64,000 bases of DNA from Streptomyces sp. Go-475. Lineage in GTDB: Bacteria > Actinomycetota > Actinomycetes > Streptomycetales > Streptomycetaceae. Position 1 is the stretch's first letter; every line of letters starts with the position of its first letter. The translations under genes were made by a program, and so were the position numbers. The notes under the pieces are model-generated. The model did not search any database and was not told where the DNA came from. It worked only from the letters and a program-made list of their open reading frames with translations. Below, piece after piece: positions 35,698-43,954 of this stretch. The stretch is from positions 3,639,501 through 3,703,500 of the forward strand of contig NZ_CP026121.1 of NCBI RefSeq assembly GCF_003330845.1. Reading direction: 5' to 3'.

Positions 35698-35894
35698 GCC
35701 ACGGGTACACCCGGCACCGGCCGGCGCCCTGCCCGTTCCGCTCCGACCCCGGAGCGTACGCCGGGAACGCCGGGAGTACTTCTCACGTGACGCCACGACG
35801 GAAGACGGCCACGCCGGTCTGAGACTCCGATCGCCCGGACACCTTCGTCATGATCAAGCCCAGCCAGTGTCAACAACGCTCGTGATCAATACAC

Positions 35895-37013
35895 CTAGGC
35901 GCCCCGCGGATACCGGGCCAGCCAGCCCGGGGAGGAGCCCGCCGGGCCGTGCAGGGCCGGGCCCTGGGTCATCTCCATGGCGAAGTCGTCGGCCAGTTCC
36001 AGGATGGTGGGGCGGCCCTCCAGTTCGGCCAGCCAGGCCGGCGGCAGGGCCGTCTCGCCGTGCAGGGCGCCGAGCAGGCCGCCGGTCAGCGCGCCGGTGG
36101 CGGCGGAGGGGCCGTCGTGGTTGACGGCGAGACACAGCCCGTGCCGGACGTCGGCGGCGACCAGCGCGCAGTACACGGCGGCGCCGACGAGCCCCTCCGC
36201 CGTCCCCGCCCCGCTCAGCTCGGCGACCCGCTCGGGCCCGGGCATGCCCTGCCGTACGGCGCCCAGCGCGTGCTGCAGCGCCTCCGACACGGGCTGGTGC
36301 CCGGGCCGGGCGGCGAGCAGGGCGAAGGCCCGCTGCACGGCACCGTCGAGGCTCTCGCCGAGGGCCAGGGCGTGCACGATCACGGCGTACGCGCCCGCCG
36401 CGAGGCAGGCCGTGGGATGCCCGTGGGTCTGCGCCGCGCACTCCACCGCGAGCTGGACGACCAACTGCGGCTCCCACCCCACGAGCAGCCCGAACGGCGC
36501 GGACCGGGCGGCCGCCTCGGGCCCGGCCTCGCCGGGGTTCTTCGGCGCGTCCGGGGTCCCCATGGTGTCGTCGCCGAGCCCGAGGAGCAGGGCGCGGGTG
36601 GGGTCCCTGCGCGCGTACAGCCACTCCTCCCGCGCGAGCCACCCGTCGTCCTTGCGGCGCTCGTCGGGTCCCCAGTCCCGCTGGGTGGCGGCCCAGCGCA
36701 GATAGGCCCGGTGCAGGTCGGTCGGCGGATGCCAGGCGCCGGTGTCCCGCCGCACCTGGGCCCGGATCAGCCCGTCGACGGAGAACAGGGTGAGCTGCGT
36801 GAGGTGGGTGACGGCACCGCGTCTGCCGTAGGCCGGGGCCAGGTCCACGAGCCCCTCCGCCCCGTACGCCTCCCGGATCCCCGCGACGGTCACGCCGTCG
36901 ACAGGCGCCCCCAGCGCGTCCCCGACGGCCACACCGAGCAACGTCCCCCGCACCCGGCTCCGAAAGTCCTGCTGCTCCGTACGGCCCCAGACAGCACCGG
37001 CAGTCCCACCCAC
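35895..37013 (-). CDS. ADP-ribosylglycohydrolase family protein
   Basis: A protein of about 372 residues of the ADP-ribosyl-hydrolase (DraG/ARH) fold. LLGVAVGDALGAPVD is the N-terminal signature, and NHDGPSAATGALTGGLLGALHG is the C-terminal metal-binding part (usually HxGDSDTxGxxxG). It removes ADP-ribose from proteins or hydrolyses related glycosidic bonds. I prefer GTG 37013, with GGGGAGGA before it; GTG 37058 overlaps a likely -10 box (TACAGT). In place of a canonical second aspartate it has NHDGPSA, so the metal set may be incomplete. Confidence 0.8.
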   Translation of the reverse strand: MGGTAGAVWGRTEQQDFRSRVRGTLLGVAVGDALGAPVDGVTVAGIREAYGAEGLVDLAPAYGRRGAVTHLTQLTLFSVDGLIRAQVRRDTGAWHPPTDLHRAYLRWAATQRDWGPDERRKDDGWLAREEWLYARRDPTRALLLGLGDDTMGTPDAPKNPGEAGPEAAARSAPFGLLVGWEPQLVVQLAVECAAQTHGHPTACLAAGAYAVIVHALALGESLDGAVQRAFALLAARPGHQPVSEALQHALGAVRQGMPGPERVAELSGAGTAEGLVGAAVYCALVAADVRHGLCLAVNHDGPSAATGALTGGLLGALHGETALPPAWLAELEGRPTILELADDFAMEMTQGPALHGPAGSSPGWLARYPRGA

Positions 37014-37136
37014 CCAGTCCTCCCCAGGGAACCGTCCATACGTCCGACAGCTCTGCACTGTATTCGAACGGGGACGGGGGGTTGAGGGGGCGGAATGGTG
37101 TGGGGGTGTGGACGGAGTGCTCCCGTGGTTCGGTTG

Positions 37137-37397
37137 TCAGCCGTACCAGGTCACGTTGCAGACATAGACACACTCATGCCGCGGTACGGCCAGAAAGCTG
37201 ATGAATCCACGCCCGCCGAGCAGGTCGAACTCACGCAGTCCGGCCTCCCGGTCGTAGGGCCTGCCGACCCTCACGGCGTCGTGGCCGAGCGCCGCCAGTT
37301 CGGTGGCGAGTCGTTCCACTTCCGCCACTACCCCGGGTGGCAGCCCATTCGTCACATAGTCGGCGCTCGGGTTGTAGTCCCAGGACCAGTCCGTCAC
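37137..37397 (-). CDS. Small protein, possible RelE/ParE-like toxin
   Basis: An 86-residue protein. A helical first half (LPPGVVAEVERLATELAALGHDA) is followed by a beta-rich end (GLREFDLLGGRGFISFLAVPRHECVYVCNVTWYG). That is the order in RelE/ParE toxins, although the match is remote. GTG 37397 overlaps the upstream gene's stop by four bases (GTGA). Size, order and coupling fit a toxin after its antitoxin. No activity is proven. Confidence 0.55.
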   Translation of the reverse strand: MTDWSWDYNPSADYVTNGLPPGVVAEVERLATELAALGHDAVRVGRPYDREAGLREFDLLGGRGFISFLAVPRHECVYVCNVTWYG

Positions 37398-37741
37398 AGC
37401 CCGGCCTCTGCCTCCGCGGCCTCCCGGATGGCGTGGATCTCCGCGATGGCCTCGGTCGGGTCCTGTTCGCCGGCATCCACGATGCGCTCCAGTTCGCGCA
37501 GGCGTTCGGCACGAGCAGGGTGACGCTCGATCGCGACGAACACACCCCAGGAGTGCACGAAGGCGCGCAGGGGGGCCAGGCTCTGGGTCTGCTGGGCATG
37601 GGTCGTGGCCTCGAAGAGGTGCTGCGTGAGCGTGGGAAGCCGGCTGGGGGCGATCCGTGCGACGGCATCACGCAGCGCGTCCGGCGTCAGCTGAGGCATG
37701 GGGATCAGCGGCCCGTAGGGGCCGTCGCTCTGAGCACTCAC
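37394..37741 (-). CDS. DUF6247-like small protein, possible antitoxin
   Basis: A 115-residue helical protein (MPQLTPDALRDAVARIAPSRLPTLTQHLFEA and HPARAERLRELERIVDAGEQDPTEAI), similar to the actinobacterial DUF6247 group that sits upstream of small toxin-like genes. I chose GTG 37741 with GGAGG five bases upstream; the frame extends to 37840 without a ribosome site. It overlaps the toxin-like gene by four bases. Confidence 0.6.
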   Translation of the reverse strand: MSAQSDGPYGPLIPMPQLTPDALRDAVARIAPSRLPTLTQHLFEATTHAQQTQSLAPLRAFVHSWGVFVAIERHPARAERLRELERIVDAGEQDPTEAIAEIHAIREAAEAEAGL

Positions 37742-37841
37742 AGTGACCTCCGGTGCAGGTGGTTCGCTCCTCGTACGGTACCGGCGAACGCCCTGGGGAA
37801 CCGCTGAGACGGAACAGACCACGTGACTCGTTCCCGGCACG

Positions 37842-38621
37842 CTACGCCGCCTTCCGCTCGCCGGTTCGGCAGTCGCGGCAGTGGCCCGGCTGTGCTGCCC
37901 GGAAGGCGCGGTCGCAGCCGTCGCAGGTCTGGAGCGGGGCCGGGCGGAAGGTGGGTGCGGTGGGTGGTGCCGCGGGGAGGGGCGGTGGGAGGAGGGTGGT
38001 GAGGCGGTGGGCGAGGAAGGCCGCCGGGTGCTTGATCGGGTCCTGAGGGAGGCCCGCCGTCAGGGTGCGCTGGACCGCCGTGGCGGGCACGCCCCGCTCC
38101 AGCCAGGCCGACACCTGCGGGGCCAGGCGGTGCACGTCCCGCTCACTGAGCAGCAGGCGGGAGTCGAGGGCGCGCAGGCCGGTGAGGAGGTCGGCGGCGG
38201 TGCCGTCGGGCTTCGGGGCGGCGGGCTCCGGCCTGGGCGGCGGGGAGGCCGGGCGGCGCTCGGGGACGACCGGGCGGTGGGGCTTGTTGTACGAGACCGT
38301 GCGGGTTACGACTCGGCCCGATTGAAGACGCTCCTTGGCGCGCGTCAGGTAGCCGTGGGTCTCCAGCTCCCGCAGGGCCGCGGCGATCCGGATCTCGCCC
38401 TCGCGGAACTTGGCCGCCAGCGCCTTGATGCCGACCGGCGTCCCGGCGGGCAGCGACTGGATGTGGACCGCGAGGCCGATCGCTGTGAGCGACAGGTCCG
38501 GGTGCTGGGCGAGGTGGTTGCCCACCACCGTGAAGTTCTCGTCGTGGCGTTCCGTCACGTGCTGGACACCGGAAGTGCCGGACTGCGGGCGTGCGGGCGC
38601 GCTAGGCTGCTGGTCAGTCAT
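37842..38621 (-). CDS. Helix-turn-helix protein with C-terminal zinc ribbon
   Basis: A 259-residue protein. Residues about 25-115 form a winged helix (LSLTAIGLAVHIQSLPAGTPVGIKALAAKFREGEIRIAAALRELETHGYL), like those of replication or transfer proteins of plasmids and integrative elements. A Pro-rich linker follows, and the last 25 residues hold CDGCDRAF...GHCRDC, a four-cysteine zinc knuckle. Such proteins are common in Streptomyces chromosomes. Function unknown; DNA binding is likely. Confidence 0.65.
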   Translation of the reverse strand: MTDQQPSAPARPQSGTSGVQHVTERHDENFTVVGNHLAQHPDLSLTAIGLAVHIQSLPAGTPVGIKALAAKFREGEIRIAAALRELETHGYLTRAKERLQSGRVVTRTVSYNKPHRPVVPERRPASPPPRPEPAAPKPDGTAADLLTGLRALDSRLLLSERDVHRLAPQVSAWLERGVPATAVQRTLTAGLPQDPIKHPAAFLAHRLTTLLPPPLPAAPPTAPTFRPAPLQTCDGCDRAFRAAQPGHCRDCRTGERKAA

Positions 38622-38848
38622 CGGGAAGGGTCTCTGCTTCCTTGGTGATCAGGCCCTCGCACCGGGATGCCAGTCCCGGCGGGGGCCGTATTCGTTTGTT
38701 CGGTTGTCTGTGCCGACGGTGCACCACCGACTCCCCGCCACGCCAGCCGAGTTGGTGATGTTCACTCCTGCGGGTGAGCCGCGGGGGCGGTGGGGGCGGG
38801 TTGGTTCTTTCCCCGGTTCTTTGGTCTTTGGCGTCGGGACCGGCCGGG

Positions 38849-39301
38849 TCATGACGGGCCGCGATCCGGCGACAGTTCCGCCCACACGGTCTTGGCGTGA
38901 GCCGGTGCCGCCTCCACGCCCCAACGGGCCGCGTACGCCGAGACGATCCGCAGGCCGCGGCCCCGTTCCGCATTGTCCGCCACCGGGTCCGGGACCCGCG
39001 GCATCCGGTCACCCCGGGCATCGGTGACCTCGACGCGGAGGGTGCGGTCCGGGTGCAGCTTCATTCCCAGCCGGAAGTCCCTTCCCTGGACGCGTCCGTG
39101 CAGCACCGCGTTCGACGCCAGCTCCGCCACCACGTGCCCCGCGGCCTCGTACGGCTCGCCCCACTCGTCGAGTTGGCGCTCGGCGAGCAGGCGGGCCAGT
39201 CGCGCTCCCCTTCGAGTGGCTGACAGTTGAATCGTGAAGTGGCGTACGGGGGTGGAGATCACGGAGAGGGATTTCTGACTCATGTCACCCAGCGTGGCCA
39301 T
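38849..39301 (-). CDS. RsbW-like ATP-binding protein (HATPase_c_2)
   Basis: A 150-residue GHKL-type ATPase of the anti-sigma-factor/serine-kinase class. HVVAELASNAVLHGR is the N-box, VEVTDARGDRMP the G1 box, and RGRGLRIVSAYAARWG the G2 box. ATG 39301 is used; ATG 39283 is an alternative. It is divergent from an XRE/DUF397 pair, a very common arrangement in Streptomyces, where the three genes probably form one regulatory unit. Confidence 0.85.
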   Translation of the reverse strand: MATLGDMSQKSLSVISTPVRHFTIQLSATRRGARLARLLAERQLDEWGEPYEAAGHVVAELASNAVLHGRVQGRDFRLGMKLHPDRTLRVEVTDARGDRMPRVPDPVADNAERGRGLRIVSAYAARWGVEAAPAHAKTVWAELSPDRGPS

Positions 39302-39396
39302 CCGTCCCTACCCTGAACAGCAACGACCCCGGTACGGAGGGTGACTGTCCGGACACTTGGCGGGGTCGTCCGGCTCGTACGTCAGGAGGGGAACGC

Positions 39397-40209
39397 GTGG
39401 AGGACGAGGAAGCGGCGGCCGTGCTCAGGGCGGTCGGGCGGCAGATCAAGATGTGGCGCGAGGCCGCGGGTCTGAAGCAGGCGGAGTTGGGGTCGGCCAT
39501 CGGGTACGGCGAGGAGATGGTGTCGTCCGTGGAGCGGGCGCGCCGGATCCCCAAGCCGGATTTTCTCGACAAGGCGGATGAAGTGCTGGGTGCGGGCGGC
39601 AAGCTCTCCGCGATGAAGAAGGACGTGGAGGAGGCTCGGTATCCGAAGAAAGTGCGGGACCTGACGAGGCTGGAGGACGACGCCGTCGAACTCGGGGCTT
39701 ATGCCAGCCTCCACATCCACGGACTGCTCCAGACACCGGAGTACGCACAGGCCTTGTACGCGATGCGGCGGCCGGCCTACACCGAGGAGGAGATCGACCG
39801 ACACGTCGCCGCGCGGATGGCACGGAAGGCCGTCTTCGAAAGGGTGCCCCGTGCGCTGGTCACTTTTGTCCAGGAAGAGATGACACTGCGGCGCCCGCTC
39901 GGGGGCAAAATGGTGTTGCGCCGACAACTCGAACACCTGTTGGAGGTCAGTCAGTTGCGGCACGTCGAGATCCAGGTGATGCCCACGGACCGGGAGGATC
40001 ACGCGGGCTTGATGGGCCCTTTCCGGGTGCTGAAGCTCCGAGACGGCAAGACACTGGGGCACTCAGCGGGCCAGTTGCACGACAGGGTCATCAGCGATCC
40101 CCGGGACGTTCAGGTGCTGGAGATGCGCTATGGAATGATCCGGGCGCAGGCACTCTCGCCCCGGGAGTCCCAGGCCTTCATCGAGAAATTGCTGGGAGAA
40201 GAGACATGA
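39397..40209 (+). CDS. XRE family HTH regulator with DUF5753 domain (second pair)
   Basis: A 270-residue regulator. The HTH is at residues about 10-62 (IKMWREAAGLKQAELGSAIGYGEEMVSSVERARR), followed by the DUF5753 domain (ASLHIHGLLQTPEYAQALYAM, LRHVEIQVMPTDREDHAG). GTG 39397 has AGGAGGGG upstream. Its stop overlaps the DUF397 start by four bases (ATGA), so the two are coupled, unlike the looser pair at 25 kb. Confidence 0.9.
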   Translation: MEDEEAAAVLRAVGRQIKMWREAAGLKQAELGSAIGYGEEMVSSVERARRIPKPDFLDKADEVLGAGGKLSAMKKDVEEARYPKKVRDLTRLEDDAVELGAYASLHIHGLLQTPEYAQALYAMRRPAYTEEEIDRHVAARMARKAVFERVPRALVTFVQEEMTLRRPLGGKMVLRRQLEHLLEVSQLRHVEIQVMPTDREDHAGLMGPFRVLKLRDGKTLGHSAGQLHDRVISDPRDVQVLEMRYGMIRAQALSPRESQAFIEKLLGEET

Positions 40210-40388
40210 TCTCCGTGCTGGAGTGGTCCAAGAGCAGCTACAGCGGCAACGACGATGCGGATTGCGTCGAGGTCGCGATATCCGAACCCACCATCCACAT
40301 CCGCGACTCCAAGAACAAGGACGGTGCCCGTCTGGCCTTCAGCGACGGTGCCTGGTCCGAGTTCCTGAGGTTCACGGCGGAAAACTGA
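40206..40388 (+). CDS. DUF397 protein (second pair)
   Basis: A 60-residue DUF397 protein: EWSKSSYSGNDDADCVEVAI and IRDSKNKDGARLAFSDGAWSEFL are both canonical. It overlaps the XRE gene by four bases and so should be made in equal amounts. Confidence 0.9.
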   Translation: MISVLEWSKSSYSGNDDADCVEVAISEPTIHIRDSKNKDGARLAFSDGAWSEFLRFTAEN

Positions 40389-40416
40389 TCCTCAGCTCTC
40401 CGGGCGTTCGAGTCGC

Positions 40417-40554
40417 TCAAGGCGTCGCTGAGGTGGATGCAGTCTCGCTGTCCTCCACCTCGGCGGTCTCCTCGTCCTGCTTCTTCTGGGCGAGTTCGCG
40501 CGCCAGCCTTTCCGAGTACAGCCTCATTTCCGCTTCTTTGCGCTCGTCGAACAC
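40417..40554 (-). CDS. 45-residue charged helical protein
   Basis: A short gene that I found by its ribosome site: AAGGAGG stands five bases before GTG 40554, and the frame runs 45 codons to TGA at 40417. The product (VFDERKEAEMRLYSERLARE...) is a highly charged single helix with an acidic tail (DEETAEVEDSE), probably a coiled-coil. It converges with the DUF397 gene. Codon use is GC3-rich, as for real genes here. Function unknown; a small partner of the regulator pair is conceivable. Confidence 0.65.
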   Translation of the reverse strand: MFDERKEAEMRLYSERLARELAQKKQDEETAEVEDSETASTSATP

Positions 40555-40634
40555 CGATGCCTCCTTGAATGCAGGGGTGTTGGAAGGAAAAACCCAGGGG
40601 GGTGGGGACGGTCCGGCAGCCCGGCAGGGGCGCG

Positions 40635-40712
40635 CTAGGACCGGGGAAGGCTGGGAGCCGGGAGTGAGGGTGCCGAACGGTGGGGTTCGTCAGGGATCAG
40701 CCGCCGCACCAT
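40635..40712 (-). CDS. Possible 25-codon leader peptide
   Basis: ATG 40712 stands six bases after GGGAGG and opens a 25-codon frame (MVRRLIPDEPHRSAPSLPAPS...). It lies 80 bp upstream of the 45-residue gene on the same strand. Only the ribosome site supports it. Confidence 0.3.
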   Translation of the reverse strand: MVRRLIPDEPHRSAPSLPAPSLPRS

Positions 40713-40831
40713 CGCACACCTCCCGGAAATAACTCGACCAGACCACAATCCTCTTGGCCAGAAGATTACCCCACCGGCGCCCCATTCGTCACGGTCGGAT
40801 TACGCCCGCACACAGGTAATTCGCATGCCGT

Positions 40832-43342
40832 TCACCCGGCGAGGACAGGTCCCAGTACCGCGCGGTCGGTATCCGAAAAGTTCTCCGCCGCCTCGGAATC
40901 CAGCGCGCGGACGCGGTCCACATCGGCCCGGGCCTCCTCCGGCCGGCCCACGGCCGCGTGGAGCACGGCGCGGCGGCACAGGGCCCAGACGTAGTCCGGC
41001 CGTAGCTCCACCGCCCGGTTCAGGTCGGCCAGTGCCTCCGCGTGGCGGCCCAGGGCGGCCAGGGACGCGCCGCGGCTCGCGTAGGCCGAGGCGTAGGCGG
41101 GGTCCAGGGTCAGCGCGACGTCCAGGTCGGCGACCGCCTCCTCGTCGCGGCCCGCGGCCCGCAGCGCGTCGCCGCGTTCGCAGCGGGCCCAGGGCCAGTC
41201 GGGGCTCAGGGCGAGGGCCCGGTCGAGGTCGGCCAGTTGGCGTGCGGAGTCGCCGCTCGCCCGCCACACCCGGGCGCGGCGGGCGAGCGCCCAGGCGTAG
41301 TCGGGATCGAGGTCCAGTGCGCGCCCGAGGTCGGCGAGGGCGGCGTCCAGGTTTCCGGCGCGTGCGTGGGTGGCGCCCCGGGAGGCCCAGGCGAACGCGG
41401 CGGCGGGGTCGAGGCGGATGGCTCGGGTCAGGTCGCGGATCGCCTCGCTGTCGTGCCCGGCGATGCGGTGGTGTTCGCCGCGCAGGGCGACGTGCCAGGC
41501 GTTGCCGGGCTCCAGCGCGACGGCCCGGTCCAGGTCGGCGATGGCCGCCTCGTGGTCGCCCAGCTCGCCCCGGACTCCGGCCCGTTGCCGGTAGGCGGGA
41601 GCCAACTCCGGGTCGAGGGCTACGGCCTGGTCGTATTCGGCGAGGGCCTGCGCGTAGGCGCCCTCGCCGCGCAGCTCGCCGCCCCGTACGAGCCGGGCCC
41701 GGGCCTGGGCCGGCGCGTCGAGGGCGGCGTGGCGCAGGAGGAGGCCGAGCGCGGCGGTGACGCCTTCCGTGTCGAGGGCCGCCGTCAGGTCCCTCCCCCA
41801 CCGGGCCGACGCCTCCGCGTCCGCGTCGTGTCCGGCGTCGAGCAGCGCGCGGGCCCAGCGCGCCGCCACCCCCGCGCCGGCGTCGCACGCGGCGACGAAG
41901 TCCCGCAGCGCCCGAGGCAGCGCGTCCCGCTCCCCGGCGCACAGCAGGTGGTACGTCTCCGCCAGCCGCAGTTCCCGCCACGCCTCGTCCGCCCACAGGT
42001 CCGCGGTGTCCCGGCCCGCGCCGGTCTCCTCGCGCCAGGCCCGGAACGCCCCCGCCAGCCGCCGCTGCCGCTGCGCCCACGCGCGCGGCGACCGGTGCCG
42101 CTCGGCGCGCAGCATCGGTGCCCGTACGACGTCGTGGTAGCGCAGGCGGCCGCCGTCGCGGTCGGTGACGAACGGCAGGGACCGCAGCCAGTCGTAGACG
42201 GCCTCGGCGTCCTCGTCGGGGCAGTCGGCCGCCGCCCGGAACACGTCCCCGTCCAGCCACCTCGGCAGCGCGCAGGACCGGGCTGCGGCGCGGCGGGCCG
42301 GGTCGCGCTCCCACTTCAGGAAGCGGTCCACGGCCGTGGCGCTCGGGTCGCCGACATCGCCCGGGTCGGTGGGGCGGGACTCGGCGAGGGTGGAGACCAG
42401 GACGGGGAGGCCGCCGGTGAGGCGCAGGACCTCCTCGACGACCGGTTCGGCGGTCACGCCCCGGGCGGCCAGCAGGCCACGTGCCTCCGTCTCCGTGAAG
42501 GGGGCGAGGGGCAGGTCCGTCACGAAATCGCCCAGGCCGCCCCAGAGAGCGGTGTCCAGGGGGCGCTGTCCCGCCGTGACCACCACCGTCGTGGCGGGCA
42601 GGGGGCCGTGGCGGTCGGTCGTCATCGTGGCGTGGAGCCAGGGGTCCAGGTAGGGGCCCGTGCGCTCGTACGTGTCGAGGAAGAGCACGATCCAGGGGGC
42701 GTCCGCGTCGGCGAGTTCGCGCAGCAGGACCGGGGTGAGCACCTGCTCCGGGGCCAGGACCAGCTGGAGGTCCTCGTGGTTGCGGAAGCGGGCGACGAGG
42801 CTCGCGCGCAACCGGCCCGCGCCCTCGGCGACTTGGTCCGGGTCGAGCAGTCCCGCCAGGGGGCCGACCACCGGCACCATCCCGGCGGCCACCACCCCCG
42901 CCCGGGCCGCCAGCCGCCCGCCCGCCGAGGGCTGGCCGGTCTCCTCCGCCTCCGTGTCCTGGGCCGCGAGGGCCGCCAGCTCCGCCTCGTGCCGGCGCTC
43001 GCGGTGGGCGGCGAGCAGCCGGTCCAGGTCCTTCAGGCGGCTGCCCTGGGCGGCGAACTGGCGGCTGATCTCCGCCATCGCCTCCGGCACGCTGCCGGCG
43101 CTGTCGTCGACGTACGCGGTCAGCGCGCCGCGCTCGCGGGCGATCTGCTCCAACTCCCTGAGCAGGAAGGTCTTTCCGACGCCCGCGTGCCCGTGCACGT
43201 GGAAGCGGAAGCGGTGGCGTTCGTCGTGCGGTGCGGTGTCGAAGTTGGCGCGGAAGGCGGACCGTTCGGCGGACCGGCCGACGAACCCGGCCCGGCTGCG
43301 CCGGCGTATCAGCTCCTGCACCGACGGCATCGCCTGCGCCAT
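40832..43342 (-). CDS. STAND-type P-loop ATPase with C-terminal TPR array
   Basis: A protein of about 836 residues. After SRAGFVGRSAERSAF (the family's FVGR entry motif) comes a P-loop GHAGVGKTFLL (about residues 51-61), a Walker B strand WIVLFLDTYERTG, and the arm LPLAPFTETEARGLLAARG (LPxF.Exxa) typical of STAND/AP-ATPases. The last 300 residues hold seven or eight tetratricopeptide repeats (for example YAQALAEYDQAVALDPELAPAYRQRAG). I chose ATG 43342, nine bases after GAGGGGG; TTG 43411 is possible. STAND proteins oligomerise on ligand sensing. No effector domain is visible, so signalling or a regulatory role is as likely as defence. Confidence 0.75.
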   Translation of the reverse strand: MAQAMPSVQELIRRRSRAGFVGRSAERSAFRANFDTAPHDERHRFRFHVHGHAGVGKTFLLRELEQIARERGALTAYVDDSAGSVPEAMAEISRQFAAQGSRLKDLDRLLAAHRERRHEAELAALAAQDTEAEETGQPSAGGRLAARAGVVAAGMVPVVGPLAGLLDPDQVAEGAGRLRASLVARFRNHEDLQLVLAPEQVLTPVLLRELADADAPWIVLFLDTYERTGPYLDPWLHATMTTDRHGPLPATTVVVTAGQRPLDTALWGGLGDFVTDLPLAPFTETEARGLLAARGVTAEPVVEEVLRLTGGLPVLVSTLAESRPTDPGDVGDPSATAVDRFLKWERDPARRAAARSCALPRWLDGDVFRAAADCPDEDAEAVYDWLRSLPFVTDRDGGRLRYHDVVRAPMLRAERHRSPRAWAQRQRRLAGAFRAWREETGAGRDTADLWADEAWRELRLAETYHLLCAGERDALPRALRDFVAACDAGAGVAARWARALLDAGHDADAEASARWGRDLTAALDTEGVTAALGLLLRHAALDAPAQARARLVRGGELRGEGAYAQALAEYDQAVALDPELAPAYRQRAGVRGELGDHEAAIADLDRAVALEPGNAWHVALRGEHHRIAGHDSEAIRDLTRAIRLDPAAAFAWASRGATHARAGNLDAALADLGRALDLDPDYAWALARRARVWRASGDSARQLADLDRALALSPDWPWARCERGDALRAAGRDEEAVADLDVALTLDPAYASAYASRGASLAALGRHAEALADLNRAVELRPDYVWALCRRAVLHAAVGRPEEARADVDRVRALDSEAAENFSDTDRAVLGPVLAG

Positions 43343-43441
43343 CCGTTCCATCCCCCTCGCCTCGCCCGACCGCCCTCGGTCGTCATTCTCGCTCAGCGGT
43401 TGGGGGGACAATCGCGGTCGCGCCCGGGAAGAATGATCGAC

Positions 43442-43954
43442 ATGGCCACCTCCACAACCTCACGCGGCGGGCTGTCCCTCGCCGCCTTGCTGCTCACCGC
43501 CACCATCGCCCTCTACATGGCGCTCGTCGCCTTCGGGAACATCACCGACTTCGGAACCAACCAGCAGTTCGTCCGTCATGTGCTGGCCATGGACACCACG
43601 TTCAAGGACGAGGACCTGATGTGGCGGGCCATCACGAACCAAACGCTCCAGGACGCCGCCTACGTCGTGATCATCGTGTGGGAGACCGTCGCCGCGCTCG
43701 TCCTCATATACGGGAGCTGGCTGTGGGCCAGACGCGACGCGGCGCGGGCCCGGCGGATGTCGACGTACGGGCTGCTGATGGTGATGCTGCTGTTCGGGGC
43801 CGGGTTCATCGCGATCGGCGGTGAGTGGTTCTCGATGTGGCAGTCGAAGAGCTGGAACGGGCTGGACGCCGCGACCCGGATCTTCCTGTTCAGCGGGGTC
43901 GTGCTGATCGTCAACCAGCTGTCGGCCCCGCGGTCGGAGTCGTCCGCTACTTGA
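43442..43954 (+). CDS. DUF2165 family small membrane protein
   Basis: A 170-residue protein with four predicted helices. LAALLLTATIALYMALVAFGNITDFGTNQQFVRHVLAMDTTF and the WRAI segment are typical of DUF2165. ATG 43442 follows GGGAAGA by nine bases. It converges with and overlaps the transpeptidase-like gene by eight bases. Function unknown. Confidence 0.82.
   Translation: MATSTTSRGGLSLAALLLTATIALYMALVAFGNITDFGTNQQFVRHVLAMDTTFKDEDLMWRAITNQTLQDAAYVVIIVWETVAALVLIYGSWLWARRDAARARRMSTYGLLMVMLLFGAGFIAIGGEWFSMWQSKSWNGLDAATRIFLFSGVVLIVNQLSAPRSESSAT

Noticed and set aside
35698..35894. Intergenic space after the symporter as a riboswitch or small-RNA locus
   Set aside because: No conserved motif or strong hairpin recognised.
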